Shown: positions 35,716 through 44,021, numbered from the stretch's first letter. The stretch: 64,000 bases of DNA from Bacteroidota bacterium (GCA_018222965.1 JAAEZH010000014.1:1-64000); one strand, 5' to 3'. The notes: generated from the letters alone by a model not told the origin. Program-made: numbers and translations.

Positions 35716-37287
35716 TTAGGCATTGGTTTTGACTCCATAAAAACGAGCTACGGCCCGGGCAACATTCTGGCCATCCATCGCCGCGGAAATAATGCCGCCG
35801 GCATAACCTGCCCCCTCCCCTGCCGGGAAGAATCCAGCTACCTCTTCGTGCATATAAGTTTCCCGGTTGCGGGGAATCCTTACGGGCGAACTGGTACGAC
35901 TCTCTGTGCCTATTACATTCGCGGAAGCGGTATAGTAGCCTTTCATTTTTCGGCCAAACACCTGTACGCCTTCCTTAAGTCTTGTAAAGATCGAAGCCGG
36001 TAAAAGTTCTTTCAGGTCTGCAGATAATAAGCCGGGAATGTAGGAGGTGTCATTCAAATCTGTTGAAACCTTTCCACTAACAAAATCTGTAAGTCGCTGA
36101 GCCGGAGCCTGTTGCCCCCCTGAACCTGCCGAAAACATGGCTTTTTCCACTGCTTCCTGAAACTTCAAACCGGCAAAAACGCCAAATTCGGAATAAGGTG
36201 CCAAATCCTCTGTTTCCACAGAAACGACCGTTCCGGAATTCGCGAAAGCGGAATCTCTCCGGGACATGGACATGCCATTTACCACAATCTCCCCGGGAGC
36301 AGTAGCAGCGGGTACAACCAACCCACCCGGACACATGCAAAAAGAAAAAACGCCCCGACCTTCCACCTGGCAGGCCAGGCGATAGGATGCCGCCGGCAAG
36401 TGATCCGAACGATTGGGTTGGTTGTATTGAATAGAGTCAATCAGCGATTGCGGATGCTCGATCCGCACCCCCAATGCGAAGGGTTTGGCTTCCACCCGAA
36501 CGCCCTTTTCATGTAAGAGGTAATAAATATCCCGGGCCGAATGCCCTGTAGCCAGTATGGTAGCCTCTGCAAAGTATTCTTCTGCCTCATTAACCACTAC
36601 TCCGCGTATCTTCCCTTCCTCAATAATCAGGTCGGTAACATGAGAATCAAAATGAATCTCTCCTCCATATTTGCGAATGGTCTCCCGGATATTGGCTACT
36701 ACATTGGGCAGCTTGTTGGAACCGATATGCGGATGGGCATCAATGAGAATATCTGATTGAGCGCCATGCTCCACCAAAAGCTTTAGCGCTTTGTAAATAT
36801 CTCCGCGCTTGTGCGAACGCGTGTATAGTTTTCCGTCGGAATAAGTGCCGGCACCCCCTTCTCCAAAACAATAATTGGAATGTGGGTTTACGGTGTCTTC
36901 CTGTTGGATGGACCGGAGATCGCGACGGCGACTGCGCACATCCTTACCCCGGTCGAAAATGATGGGTTTCAGTCCGATTTCGATAAGCTCAAGAGCGGCA
37001 AAATAACCGGCCGGACCGGCGCCTACAATAATCACCTCGGGCTTTTCGGAAACGTCATTAAATGCTTCAAGGATAGCCGCTTCGGCTTGGGGAGCTTCGT
37101 TGAGAAACAATTCGACCCGCAAGCGGTAGAAAGGATGTCTGCTGCGCGCGTCGAGTGATCGACGAATAATTCGGAAGTCGCGGAGTGTACCGGAGGCTCG
37201 TTTGGCCTGGCGTTCTACCGCTTGTTTAATCCGATCTTCGTTGGCCGCCTGTTCGGGCGGAAGCTTTATTTCAATCGTTTTTACCAT
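35716..37287 (-). CDS. FAD-dependent oxidoreductase (uncharacterised NAD(P)/FAD-binding family)
   Basis: The protein has 523 aa. After about 85 residues with a substrate-domain-like fold, the FAD-binding motif IIVGAGPAGYFAALE begins. HSNYCFGEGGAGTYSDGKLYTR and the ATGHSARD motif match the large conserved group of BFD-independent FAD dehydrogenases found across bacteria. SSPVRIPRNRETY and PAGEGAGYAGGI near the end bind the cofactor. The substrate is not known. It sits 33 bp downstream of the small secreted-protein gene at 37320. Confidence 0.88.
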   Translation of the reverse strand: MVKTIEIKLPPEQAANEDRIKQAVERQAKRASGTLRDFRIIRRSLDARSRHPFYRLRVELFLNEAPQAEAAILEAFNDVSEKPEVIIVGAGPAGYFAALELIEIGLKPIIFDRGKDVRSRRRDLRSIQQEDTVNPHSNYCFGEGGAGTYSDGKLYTRSHKRGDIYKALKLLVEHGAQSDILIDAHPHIGSNKLPNVVANIRETIRKYGGEIHFDSHVTDLIIEEGKIRGVVVNEAEEYFAEATILATGHSARDIYYLLHEKGVRVEAKPFALGVRIEHPQSLIDSIQYNQPNRSDHLPAASYRLACQVEGRGVFSFCMCPGGLVVPAATAPGEIVVNGMSMSRRDSAFANSGTVVSVETEDLAPYSEFGVFAGLKFQEAVEKAMFSAGSGGQQAPAQRLTDFVSGKVSTDLNDTSYIPGLLSADLKELLPASIFTRLKEGVQVFGRKMKGYYTASANVIGTESRTSSPVRIPRNRETYMHEEVAGFFPAGEGAGYAGGIISAAMDGQNVARAVARFYGVKTNA

Positions 37288-37319
37288 AAAGTGTCTTGGG
37301 GGAAGTGATTTCGCTGCCT

Positions 37320-37736
37320 TTAATCAACTCGAATGAGCAACCCTTCTCCATTATCCTGATAAGAATCGGGAATGTAAATTTTTGTGCGTACAAATTCGGA
37401 GCAGGTATTTCCCCGAAACTGGATCGGAGCCCGGTCCTGATCGGTGGAACTCAGTAAGAGAAAACCTTCCTGGATGGAGCTAACAATCTCATACCGGGCT
37501 TTCTCTTCGATCAAAAACTTTAGAATCTCAGGCGATGCATCGTAAAGCTCAATGTAGGTTTCGGTAAGGATCTGATTTCCAGCCCAGGGAAGCAATTCGT
37601 ATTCTTCAATGAGGTTGAGGTGGATCTCCGGAATGTCTTCCGGGTTAAAGGTATGATGGATGACTTCTTCCAGTTGGGCTTTCGCCGAAAGGCCAATCAG
37701 ACAAAAGACAGATAGCAGCAGTAGTTTTCGCAGCAT
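37320..37736 (-). CDS. Small secreted protein, paralogue of the gene at 37920
   Basis: The protein has 138 aa. A signal peptide (1-20, ending SAKAQ) precedes a beta-rich domain. It shares spaced similarity with the product of 37920-38342: an ETYIELYDASPEIL-type stretch, a GFLLLSS-type strand, and a YIPDSY ending. I do not recognise a named family; the neighbour resembles DUF4097-type beta-solenoid proteins. It probably resides in the periplasm or outer membrane. It may be cotranscribed with the FAD oxidoreductase downstream. Confidence 0.75.
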   Translation of the reverse strand: MLRKLLLLSVFCLIGLSAKAQLEEVIHHTFNPEDIPEIHLNLIEEYELLPWAGNQILTETYIELYDASPEILKFLIEEKARYEIVSSIQEGFLLLSSTDQDRAPIQFRGNTCSEFVRTKIYIPDSYQDNGEGLLIRVD

Positions 37737-37836
37737 GATAGTTGTTTTCGGGTACGAAAATACAACGTCTGTTTGAAAGGGAATGTTTTACAAGAAGAAG
37801 ATTCACTCAAGGCGTCTTTTCAGGCAACACCGTATT

Positions 37837-37854
37837 AAACGCATAAAACGTAAA
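37837..37854 (+). repeat. 9-bp-periodic AAACG array (short)
   Basis: AAACGCATA-AAACGTAAA lies in the gap between the two small secreted-protein genes. AACGCATAAAACGT is identical at 57242-57255. It belongs to a family of AAACG-nnnn arrays with a 9-bp period seen at five places in the window. Confidence 0.6.
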
Positions 37855-37862
37855 ATAAAAAA

Positions 37863-37889
37863 ACGGGATTGCCTCATCGACAATCCCGT
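37863..37889 (-). terminator. Intrinsic terminator after the gene at 37920
   Basis: A 9-bp stem (ACGGGATTG / CAATCCCGT) with a 9-nt loop is followed on the minus strand by TTTTTTATTTT. It ends the transcript of the small secreted-protein gene at 37920-38342. Confidence 0.88.
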
Positions 37890-37919
37890 CCGGGTTTTTC
37901 TTTTGCTTACGGATCAGTG

Positions 37920-38342
37920 CTATTTGTAATTAGCGGCTGCTTCTTCCGGAAGCTCTACAGACATTTCTTTTGGTACATAGATAATGTACGAGAAGGATTC
38001 CTGTAGTTCCTGACCTCCTACGGTCACTTGTTTGCTAAGCCCTGGAATGGATACCAGATACAAACCATCTTCGCTAACGCCGGTTGGGCTGTAGCGACCT
38101 GCACGGATCAACCCGCGGAGGATGGTTTCTGTAGCATTGTGTAGTTGAATGGTCGTTTGAATACGAATGATGGTGTTGTCCCATTCGCGTACTTCGACGG
38201 GACCGGTCATATCAAACTGAACTGCGAAGTTGTCTCCTGGATTCAGAGACTGAACAAGAGTCTTTTCGACTTCCTGGGCCTGGAGCCGCGAGGCAGCCCC
38301 AAACATCAGCAATAATGCGAGCGTGTAAATTCTGCCTTTCAT
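37920..38342 (-). CDS. Small secreted protein (DUF4097-like segment)
   Basis: The protein has 140 aa. The signal peptide ends SRLQAQ. The segment FDMTGPVEVREWDNTIIRI recalls the repeated strand of DUF4097/adhesin-like beta-solenoids, in which a GDVEVRGWD-type motif is common. It is paralogous to the product of 37320-37736 and both are exported. The function is unknown; the gene is followed by its own terminator. Confidence 0.78.
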   Translation of the reverse strand: MKGRIYTLALLLMFGAASRLQAQEVEKTLVQSLNPGDNFAVQFDMTGPVEVREWDNTIIRIQTTIQLHNATETILRGLIRAGRYSPTGVSEDGLYLVSIPGLSKQVTVGGQELQESFSYIIYVPKEMSVELPEEAAANYK

Positions 38343-38391
38343 AAGCGACTAAAGTTTGGTTTATTCAATTTAACGATTTTTTCTCAATTTG

Positions 38392-39231
38392 TCAATAGGC
38401 ATTTGGGCTAAATTCCTGTATTACAGCCCTTATTTTGACTAATTTTTCAAGTAATGGTTTAAGTTTTCCCAATGGGAGCATATTTGCTCCATCGGATTTG
38501 GCGCTGGCCGGATCGGGATGTGTTTCCATAAACAGTCCGTCTGCACCAACGGCGATGGCCGCTCTGGCTACTGTTTCGATCAGTGCAGGTTTACCACCTG
38601 TCACCCCGCTGCTTTGATTTGGTTGTTGTAAGGAATGGGTACAATCCATCACAACCGGCTTGCCAAATTGCCGCATATGGGGTATTCCTCTAAAGTCAAC
38701 GACCAGATCCTGATAACCGAAAGTGGTTCCGCGTTCGGTAAGCCATACTTTCGGATTGCCGGAACCGGTCACTTTTTCCAGCTGAAACTTCATGGCATCG
38801 GCACTTAAAAACTGCCCTTTTTTGATATTAACCACCTTACCGGTATTGGCTGCTGCCACGAGCAAACTGGTTTGTCTGCACAAAAAAGCCGGAATCTGAA
38901 GTACATCCACATAGGCCGCAGCCATAGCAGCTTCCTCTGATTCATGAATGTCTGTAGTGACCGGAATGTTGAGTTTCTGTCTGACTTCTCCCAAAATCTC
39001 CAGCGCACGTTCATCCCCGATTCCGGTAAAGGAATCCAGTCTGGAACGATTGGCTTTTCGATAAGATCCTTTGAAAATAAAGGGAATTTTAAGCTGGTCG
39101 CAGACTTCGGCCGTTTCTTCTGCTATCCGAAAAGCGGTTTGCTTTTCTTCGATGGCACAAGGGCCGGCAATCAGGAAAAACCGACCGGAGTCTGCGTGCT
39201 TAATTTCGGGTAAATGGTCCTTTAGCTCCAT
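38392..39231 (-). CDS. kdsA: 3-deoxy-8-phosphooctulonate synthase
   Basis: The protein has 279 aa, the normal length. It condenses phosphoenolpyruvate with arabinose 5-phosphate to give KDO 8-phosphate for lipopolysaccharide in the cytoplasm. Motifs: FFLIAGPCAIE, IFKGSYRKANRS, TDIHE, VMDCTHSLQQPN and FMETHPDPASAKSDG. The Cys in AGPCAIE is the residue found in metal-dependent KdsA enzymes; the E. coli type has Asn there, so this enzyme is probably the metal-dependent form. It stands between unrelated secreted-protein genes and is not next to other KDO genes in this window. Confidence 0.95.
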   Translation of the reverse strand: MELKDHLPEIKHADSGRFFLIAGPCAIEEKQTAFRIAEETAEVCDQLKIPFIFKGSYRKANRSRLDSFTGIGDERALEILGEVRQKLNIPVTTDIHESEEAAMAAAYVDVLQIPAFLCRQTSLLVAAANTGKVVNIKKGQFLSADAMKFQLEKVTGSGNPKVWLTERGTTFGYQDLVVDFRGIPHMRQFGKPVVMDCTHSLQQPNQSSGVTGGKPALIETVARAAIAVGADGLFMETHPDPASAKSDGANMLPLGKLKPLLEKLVKIRAVIQEFSPNAY

Positions 39232-39266
39232 GCTGAATCGTTTTTTGCCAAGGTACCTAATTCACC

Positions 39267-39857
39267 TTAAAGACGGATGCGAACACCTGCGTTCAACAGA
39301 GAGATGCCATATCCGATCTCCCCGTAAACTGCAAACTTGGTTGTTGCATACCAGCTCACCCCAACAAATCCACTGGGTAAAAACTTAGCAGTTGGTTTCT
39401 TGTACTTGTAGGGTTTGTCCGGGCTGGGTCCTACTTCTGTTGGCGGACCCGCATTTTCACCAAGTTGAATTTCGGTAACTGTCGGCATGGCATATGATAG
39501 CATCAAGCCGCCATAAAAGTCCAGGCGTTCGGTAAATTCCTTGTGGGCTAAACCACGCAGACCAACGACCAACAGGTCAGATTGATATTCTACAAGGATC
39601 CCGTCTGCCAGGATTTGCTCCTGAGAGGTTGCAGAGGTATATCCGCCGTAAGCACTGAGGCTAAACATATCAGTAAGGCGGTAATCCAACATGGCACTTA
39701 CAGGCAACACATTGGTTACTGCCTGATCTGCCAGGTAAGTAGGTACCAAACCAATTCCGGCTGAAATAGTGAAATCTCCTTTTTCTTCCTGAGCGTTTGT
39801 TGAAATGGCTGCGAAGGAACAAGTCAGCAGCACAAAGAGCATTTTTTTTACGTTCAT
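39267..39857 (-). CDS. Outer-membrane beta-barrel protein
   Basis: The protein has 196 aa from the ATG at 39857, preceded by AAAGGA; an upstream in-frame ATG at 39884 is less likely. The signal peptide ends AISTNAQ. The remainder has alternating strands ending in an aromatic/charged C-terminus (GISLLNAGVRIRL), as in 8-10-stranded OmpA/OmpW-like porin-type barrels. The specific function is unknown. A very good Bacteroidota promoter lies about 90 bp upstream. Confidence 0.82.
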   Translation of the reverse strand: MNVKKMLFVLLTCSFAAISTNAQEEKGDFTISAGIGLVPTYLADQAVTNVLPVSAMLDYRLTDMFSLSAYGGYTSATSQEQILADGILVEYQSDLLVVGLRGLAHKEFTERLDFYGGLMLSYAMPTVTEIQLGENAGPPTEVGPSPDKPYKYKKPTAKFLPSGFVGVSWYATTKFAVYGEIGYGISLLNAGVRIRL

Positions 39858-39946
39858 GGTCCTTTCGTTTTTCGTAGTTTCCATCCCGGTTTGATCAATA
39901 ATTAGTAAACCGGGATTTAGTTAATCGGGTGAACAATCTTGTAACG

Positions 39947-39977
39947 CAAAAGTATGTTGAAAGTTACACCCGATCAA
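39947..39977 (-). promoter_or_regulatory. Promoter of the outer-membrane barrel gene
   Basis: On the minus strand, TTG (39977-39975), a 20-bp spacer, then TACTTTTG (39954-39947) match the Bacteroidota -33/-7 consensus exactly. Transcription would start near 39942. Confidence 0.75.
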
Positions 39978-40249
39978 TAGTTTTGTCGAAATTTAATTCT
40001 GAATTAACCCCTAAATGACATTTGTTGAAAAATTTAATTTCTCAATAGGGGTTGTTTTTTGTATTTAATTTGACAAATCGTTTGCAATCCAAATTGCATT
40101 TGGCAAGATATTAACTAGCAGATGCAATATTTTTTTTGCTGATTTCAGTCGAAAAGGAAGGTCTGTTATTCTTATTGACGGAGAGCTGACAAATGTTACA
40201 CGCAACCAGTAATTTTTATCAGTGATGCGTTTTATGCGATCGACCTATC

Positions 40250-40276
40250 AAACGAGTTAAACGAATAAAACGGGAC
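40250..40276 (+). repeat. 9-bp-periodic AAACG array
   Basis: Three units, AAACGAGTT, AAACGAATA and AAACGGGAC, lie directly beside the T-run of the small-RNA terminator. TTAAACGAATAAAAC is shared exactly with 42966-42980. Confidence 0.7.
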
Positions 40277-40396
40277 AAAAAAAAGTAACTCCTGGAAACC
40301 AGGAGTTACACAATTAAAAACGCTCCGAGAAGGCGCTAACAACGTCATCGATAAAGAAAGGAACTAATCGACGAATTAGGGAATCGTTGCTAGCTC
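40277..40396 (-). ncRNA. Candidate structured small RNA (about 120 nt)
   Basis: The unit has a consensus promoter (40400-40430), then a structured transcript, then a strong terminator (40285-40309). The predicted RNA folds into an outer 10-bp stem (40385-40394 with 40335-40344, one G-U pair). That stem encloses a small hairpin, CTAAT/ATTAG (40364-40379), and the terminator hairpin follows. No open reading frame of use lies inside. It sits between an outer-membrane protein gene and a symporter gene. I cannot match it to a named RNA family; an sRNA regulator is the simplest reading. Confidence 0.6.
40285..40309 (-). terminator. Intrinsic terminator (small RNA and/or symporter gene)
   Basis: A perfect 11-bp stem (GTAACTCCTGG / CCAGGAGTTAC) with a 3-nt loop is followed on the minus strand by eight T residues. 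It could end both the candidate small RNA and read-through from the symporter gene. Confidence 0.92.
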
Positions 40397-40399
40397 TTA

Positions 40400-40430
40400 C
40401 AAATATACATTCCTTTTTGCATGTTGCCAA
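40400..40430 (-). promoter_or_regulatory. Promoter of the candidate small RNA
   Basis: On the minus strand, TTG (40430-40428), a 20-bp spacer and TATATTTG (40407-40400) match the consensus exactly. It has the same geometry as the promoter at 39947-39977. The nearest coding start downstream on this strand is over 500 bp away, so it does not serve a close protein gene. Confidence 0.7.
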
Positions 40431-40551
40431 GACTTGACCAAAAAGTCAAGGATTTTTTCACCAATTTGTGACAGGACAAAAACCACCCAATCGTCAATTT
40501 ATATTTTTCCATATACATACCTTGCTGAACGTTTTATAGTTCAGCCGATTT

Positions 40552-42141
40552 TTATCCCTCCAAAGTTGTGGGCGGATAGAATTTTGCCGTCAAACGAGAA
40601 ACTAAAAAAATTGAAAATAATCCGCTCAACATGGCTATTGTGCGGAACGGAATCGCCACTGTCTCATCCGACAATACCGGAAAAGGCAAAAAACCGACCA
40701 TTCCCAGCGAGGGTTCTCCCCCGCCAAAACGAATGAAAGCGGCTACCACAAAACCGGCTGCTGCGCCTGCCACATTTGCCTTCGGATCAAATAAAGCAGC
40801 TACAAGAGCCGGAAAAAGGAGGCAATAAACCAAATCACTACATAAAAACCACAACTGGTAAACACTGCCAATTTGAAGGGCCAGCAACAAAGCTGCAATT
40901 CCAATGATCCAAATACTGCGACGCAATACCTTGAAAAGCAAGGACTGACTGGCATTCGGACTAAAAAAAGGCCGATAGATATTCCAACTCGTCATCGAAG
41001 ATGCGCTAAGGATAGAACTATCCACTGATGACATCACTGCGGCGGCTACAGCACCTAATCCAATAGCAGCCATCCAGGGATTCGCCAAATATCGAATCGC
41101 ATGCGGCAGTATAGAAGCATAATCAGGTGGTTCGGGCAATCCCATACCCTGCCAGTCTGCAACCGCACCACTCATTCCAATCAATACAGCCGGAATGGCC
41201 GCCAGTAAACAAACTACGCCTGCAATAACAGAAAGTCGGCGAGCCGTGGGGATATCCTTTGCTGCCAGCACCCGCTGGAAATAAACCTGCCAGGGAATTC
41301 CGCCCAAAATCAACAATAATGCGTAATCCCACCACACCCAATAATAAGCACCGAGCGCTTCCCGGTTGGGCCAGGGATAGGCGGAAGCTCCCATTTGATC
41401 CTTGTAGGCTGGCCACACTTCTTCCCAGCCTCCCAAAACAGTAAGCAAAGCGGGTGCCAAAAGCAAGAGCCCTCCAATCAATAAGATCAGTTGTATCACA
41501 TCGGTCAGTGCTACAGCCCATAAGCCACCCAGCGCTGTGTAAGCAATGGCAACAAGTGCAGAAAGAACAATAGAGGTTTGAGTGTCTAATCCAAGAATAG
41601 TAGCAAAGGTGGTTCCAAGAGCCGTGAGTATTGCCGCCGTCCAGAATAACTCCCCAAACAGCGCAGGCAGAAACAGGAAGCCCGTCATTCTTTGTCCAAA
41701 CCGCCTTTGTAAAGGGTCCAGCATGGTTTGAAACTCATACCGCCGCATCGGACCCGCAAAAAACAGTCCGCCAAGGATCAAACTGGCAGCATAGCCCCAG
41801 GGAGCCTGCACCCAAATCAAACCATAGGCCGGATCGGCGGTATACTCCGCCGTACCGTTTATGAATCCGCCGCCCAGCCAGGTAGCACTCATGGTAAAGA
41901 TGGCGATCCAGAGGGGCATCGACCTTCCGGCTGTCAGCATCTCACTCAGGTGATCTTCTTTGCGCAAACTTCCGGCATAAGCGCCCATAAAGAAGATCAG
42001 CCCGTAAAAGAAGATCATGGCAATGTAAGCCGGCCAGTTTACAGCTGCATCTGTAAAAAAACGCAGGACCAAACCAAGTAGCCCCATGAAAAACATCAGT
42101 CCCAGAGCGGGAAGCAAAGAGTTGCGAGATTGAAAAGCCAT
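40552..42141 (-). CDS. Sodium:solute symporter (SSS family), possible choline transporter
   Basis: The protein has 529 aa with about 13 transmembrane segments. The signature runs AGRSMPLWIAIFTMSATWLGGG in the first broken helix and AYTALGGLWAVALTDVIQ in the fifth. The fold and motifs are those of the SSS family, and the N-terminal motifs recall high-affinity choline carriers (SLC5A7-like). The gene is divergent from a phosphatidylcholine synthase gene, with only 53 bp between the start codons. Because that enzyme needs free choline, choline is a reasonable substrate; this is inferred from context. Confidence 0.88.
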   Translation of the reverse strand: MAFQSRNSLLPALGLMFFMGLLGLVLRFFTDAAVNWPAYIAMIFFYGLIFFMGAYAGSLRKEDHLSEMLTAGRSMPLWIAIFTMSATWLGGGFINGTAEYTADPAYGLIWVQAPWGYAASLILGGLFFAGPMRRYEFQTMLDPLQRRFGQRMTGFLFLPALFGELFWTAAILTALGTTFATILGLDTQTSIVLSALVAIAYTALGGLWAVALTDVIQLILLIGGLLLLAPALLTVLGGWEEVWPAYKDQMGASAYPWPNREALGAYYWVWWDYALLLILGGIPWQVYFQRVLAAKDIPTARRLSVIAGVVCLLAAIPAVLIGMSGAVADWQGMGLPEPPDYASILPHAIRYLANPWMAAIGLGAVAAAVMSSVDSSILSASSMTSWNIYRPFFSPNASQSLLFKVLRRSIWIIGIAALLLALQIGSVYQLWFLCSDLVYCLLFPALVAALFDPKANVAGAAAGFVVAAFIRFGGGEPSLGMVGFLPFPVLSDETVAIPFRTIAMLSGLFSIFLVSRLTAKFYPPTTLEG

Positions 42142-42194
42142 GCTCGAATATAATGACTAGCCGCGATTTAATTCCTTCTCCCTATCTTTCTCCC

Positions 42195-42902
42195 ATGAAC
42201 CAAAAGGAAAACGGCCCGCTTGCAAAAATTCTGGCTTGGGGAGTTCATCTTTTTACAGCCACCGGCCTGCTCGCCGGTTTCCTTGCCATTATTGCCATTC
42301 GCGATCACGAATGGCAATGGGCAGCCTTCTGGCTGATTGCAGCGCTGTTGATCGATGGCATTGATGGTACCTTCGCCCGACGCTTTCGCGTAAAAGAGGT
42401 ACTGCCCCATGTAGATGGCAAAATGATCGATTATGTAATCGACTTCGCCAATTATGCCATTATTCCGGCCTTTTTTCTCTATGAAATCAATTTGATATCC
42501 AGCCCCTGGAATGAAATAGGAGCCGCTATTATTTTACTGGTTTCAGCCATGTATTACGGCCTCGATGGCATGGTATCTGAGGATAAGTACTTCATAGGAT
42601 TCCCCGTAATGTGGAATATGGTCGTACTCTATCAGGTATTCGTTTTAGATGTGCCTTCGCCGGTACACTTTGCCCTCATCCTCTTCTTCGGCATCCTCCA
42701 TTTTGTACCGCTCAAATTTGCCTATCCCAGCCAAAACCACTTTGCAAAAGTACCGACTCTAATCGTGACCGGCCTTTTTACTGCCAACTTGCTATACGCT
42801 ATTATTGTCTACCCCAATCCGCCCCTGTGGTGCAGCCTCCTGGCTATAGGCACGGTGCTGTATTATGGAGGATTAGCGGTTTATGATACTTACCTGCGGT
42901 AA
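42195..42902 (+). CDS. pcs: Phosphatidylcholine synthase
   Basis: The protein has 235 aa from the ATG at 42195; an upstream in-frame ATG at 42153 is less likely. It joins choline directly to CDP-diacylglycerol to form phosphatidylcholine in the inner membrane. The CDP-alcohol phosphotransferase motif has the Pcs-specific spacing DG-x2-AR-x12-G-x3-D-x3-D: it starts in DGTFARRF and ends in GKMIDYVID. GLDGMVSEDKYFIGFP and FVPLKFAYPSQ are also typical of Pcs. Several membrane helices are visible. The likely choline symporter is divergently transcribed from the same 53-bp gap, so uptake and use of choline may be co-regulated. Confidence 0.9.
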   Translation: MNQKENGPLAKILAWGVHLFTATGLLAGFLAIIAIRDHEWQWAAFWLIAALLIDGIDGTFARRFRVKEVLPHVDGKMIDYVIDFANYAIIPAFFLYEINLISSPWNEIGAAIILLVSAMYYGLDGMVSEDKYFIGFPVMWNMVVLYQVFVLDVPSPVHFALILFFGILHFVPLKFAYPSQNHFAKVPTLIVTGLFTANLLYAIIVYPNPPLWCSLLAIGTVLYYGGLAVYDTYLR

Positions 42903-42904
42903 CG

Positions 42905-42980
42905 TTTTATACGTATTACGTTTAATCCGTTTTATACGAAGCACGCATTAAACGTGTCAAACGCTTTAAACGAATAAAAC
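42905..42980 (+). repeat. Inverted AAACG arrays after pcs
   Basis: CGTTTnnnn units (42905-42935) are followed by AAACGTGTC, AAACGCTTT, AAACGAATA and AAAC (42950-42980). The two arms are complementary in part and can form an imperfect hairpin. It lies directly after the pcs stop codon and could serve as a transcript end. Confidence 0.65.
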
Positions 42981-42988
42981 ATAATTCA

Positions 42989-43513
42989 TCACATCGCCTC
43001 CACCTCCAGACTGATCTTGGATAGCAGACTCTCGATCTTATGCGATGGTTTATTCAGGTTGTTTCGGTTGGTAACGATGATCAGACTTACGAAATGGTCA
43101 TCCTGCTTTATAATTTCGACGAAAGTCGTCACCATGCCCATTTGAATAGTGGAAGTCATGCGGTTTGAACTGTAAACGGGATTATCCGATTTGATCTGTT
43201 CCCGGCTGTCGGATTTAATAGCATCCACAATCTCATTGTATTCATCTTTCAGCCCCCAGCCCATTACATTGTAATAACCTGTAACACGCATTTCTACATC
43301 CTCTGTTTTTGAGGTGAGTTGAATGCCGTCATCATTCGGACTTTCTTCTGAAGTAACGAAAATGTCTGCCGGATAACTTACGCAAAAATTGTATCGGCTG
43401 TTGCAATAGCGTTGTGGAGATTCTGCGGATCGGAATGCCGTACCTGCTAAAAAGGTGAGCAGCAGGACAGCAAGTGTAGTTGATAAATTTCTCATAGTTA
43501 AGGATTTATTCAT
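42989..43513 (-). CDS. Secreted protein of unknown function
   Basis: The protein has 174 aa from the ATG at 43513; an inner ATG at 43495 is equally possible and still keeps the signal peptide (LAVLLLTFLAGTAF). The mature part contains two early cysteines (RYCNSRYNFCVSYP) and a mixed alpha/beta domain resembling the PsbP/DUF-type fold of exported proteins that begin with YxFxxxYP. I do not recognise a named family. The gene is monocistronic; the region upstream holds no obvious consensus promoter. Confidence 0.75.
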   Translation of the reverse strand: MNKSLTMRNLSTTLAVLLLTFLAGTAFRSAESPQRYCNSRYNFCVSYPADIFVTSEESPNDDGIQLTSKTEDVEMRVTGYYNVMGWGLKDEYNEIVDAIKSDSREQIKSDNPVYSSNRMTSTIQMGMVTTFVEIIKQDDHFVSLIIVTNRNNLNKPSHKIESLLSKISLEVEAM

Positions 43514-43835
43514 CCAATTATTAAGACTGGTACCTGTCTTGAGCGTCACACGAAAATACATCTTTTAAGCCGAATACGCCCTTTTTAACTTTTCTTTATC
43601 CTTCCGTGTCTCCAGATTACCCGGTTATCGGGACCCTCATTAATCAACGGGCTTTAATAAACCAGGTCCTGATTCAAACATACGAGGCATATAAAAAACA
43701 CAAAGCCCTGGGTGACCCTTTTGAGCCTTAGGTGGTTAAAACATATTTTCTCAAAAGATTTTCTGTTAATCGAGGCAGGTCAAGTGCAGGGCTAAAAGAT
43801 TCAGTCATTTATTATTAATTAATTTGAACACTTAG
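43514..43835. other. Intergenic stretch upstream of the second MITE
   Basis: I see no confident gene here. A frame at 43543-43731 is open for about 60 codons but has only a GTG (43606) as a possible start; it could be a remnant of a small gene. The rest is AT-rich. The second MITE copy begins at 43836. Confidence 0.4.
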
Positions 43836-43993
43836 AAGTTGTTTAATAATGGCTGCTGAGATTCTGAGAATTGAATTTTCATTCCAGTTGAGGCTTTTTT
43901 AGAGCCGCATAGCAGCGCTACGGGGCGAAAAAAAAGTAAAAAGTGGGATAAAAAGGCTTTTTCAGGAGCCAGTGAGCTATTCTTAAACAACTT
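43836..43993 (-). mobile_element. 158-bp MITE, copy 2
   Basis: The element is identical to the copy at 27873-28030 except for two bases and lies in inverted orientation. Terminal inverted repeats are AAGTTGTTTAA and TTAAACAACTT. The flanks CTTAG and CTTAC are a nearly perfect 5-bp target duplication. Its right end lies 28 bp upstream of the serine hydrolase start codon, so it has replaced or moved that gene's promoter. Confidence 0.88.
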
Positions 43994-44021
43994 CTTACTT
44001 AAATTTAGGCAAAACAACATT

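Noticed and set aside
40006-40053. AACCCCTA / TAGGGGTT inverted repeat with T-run on the plus strand
   Set aside because: Only 8 bp of stem with a 32-nt AT-rich loop, and no plus-strand gene ends upstream.
40433-40450. Short plus-strand hairpin CTTGAC/GTCAAG followed by GATTTTTT
   Set aside because: The stem is only 6 bp, there is no plus-strand gene to end here, and it overlaps the -33 region of the better supported minus-strand promoter.
43543-43731. Open frame of about 60 codons with plausible amino-acid content, upstream of MITE copy 2
   Set aside because: It has no ATG, only an internal GTG at 43606, no recognisable domain and no ribosome-binding site. It is perhaps a gene remnant; not listed as a gene.
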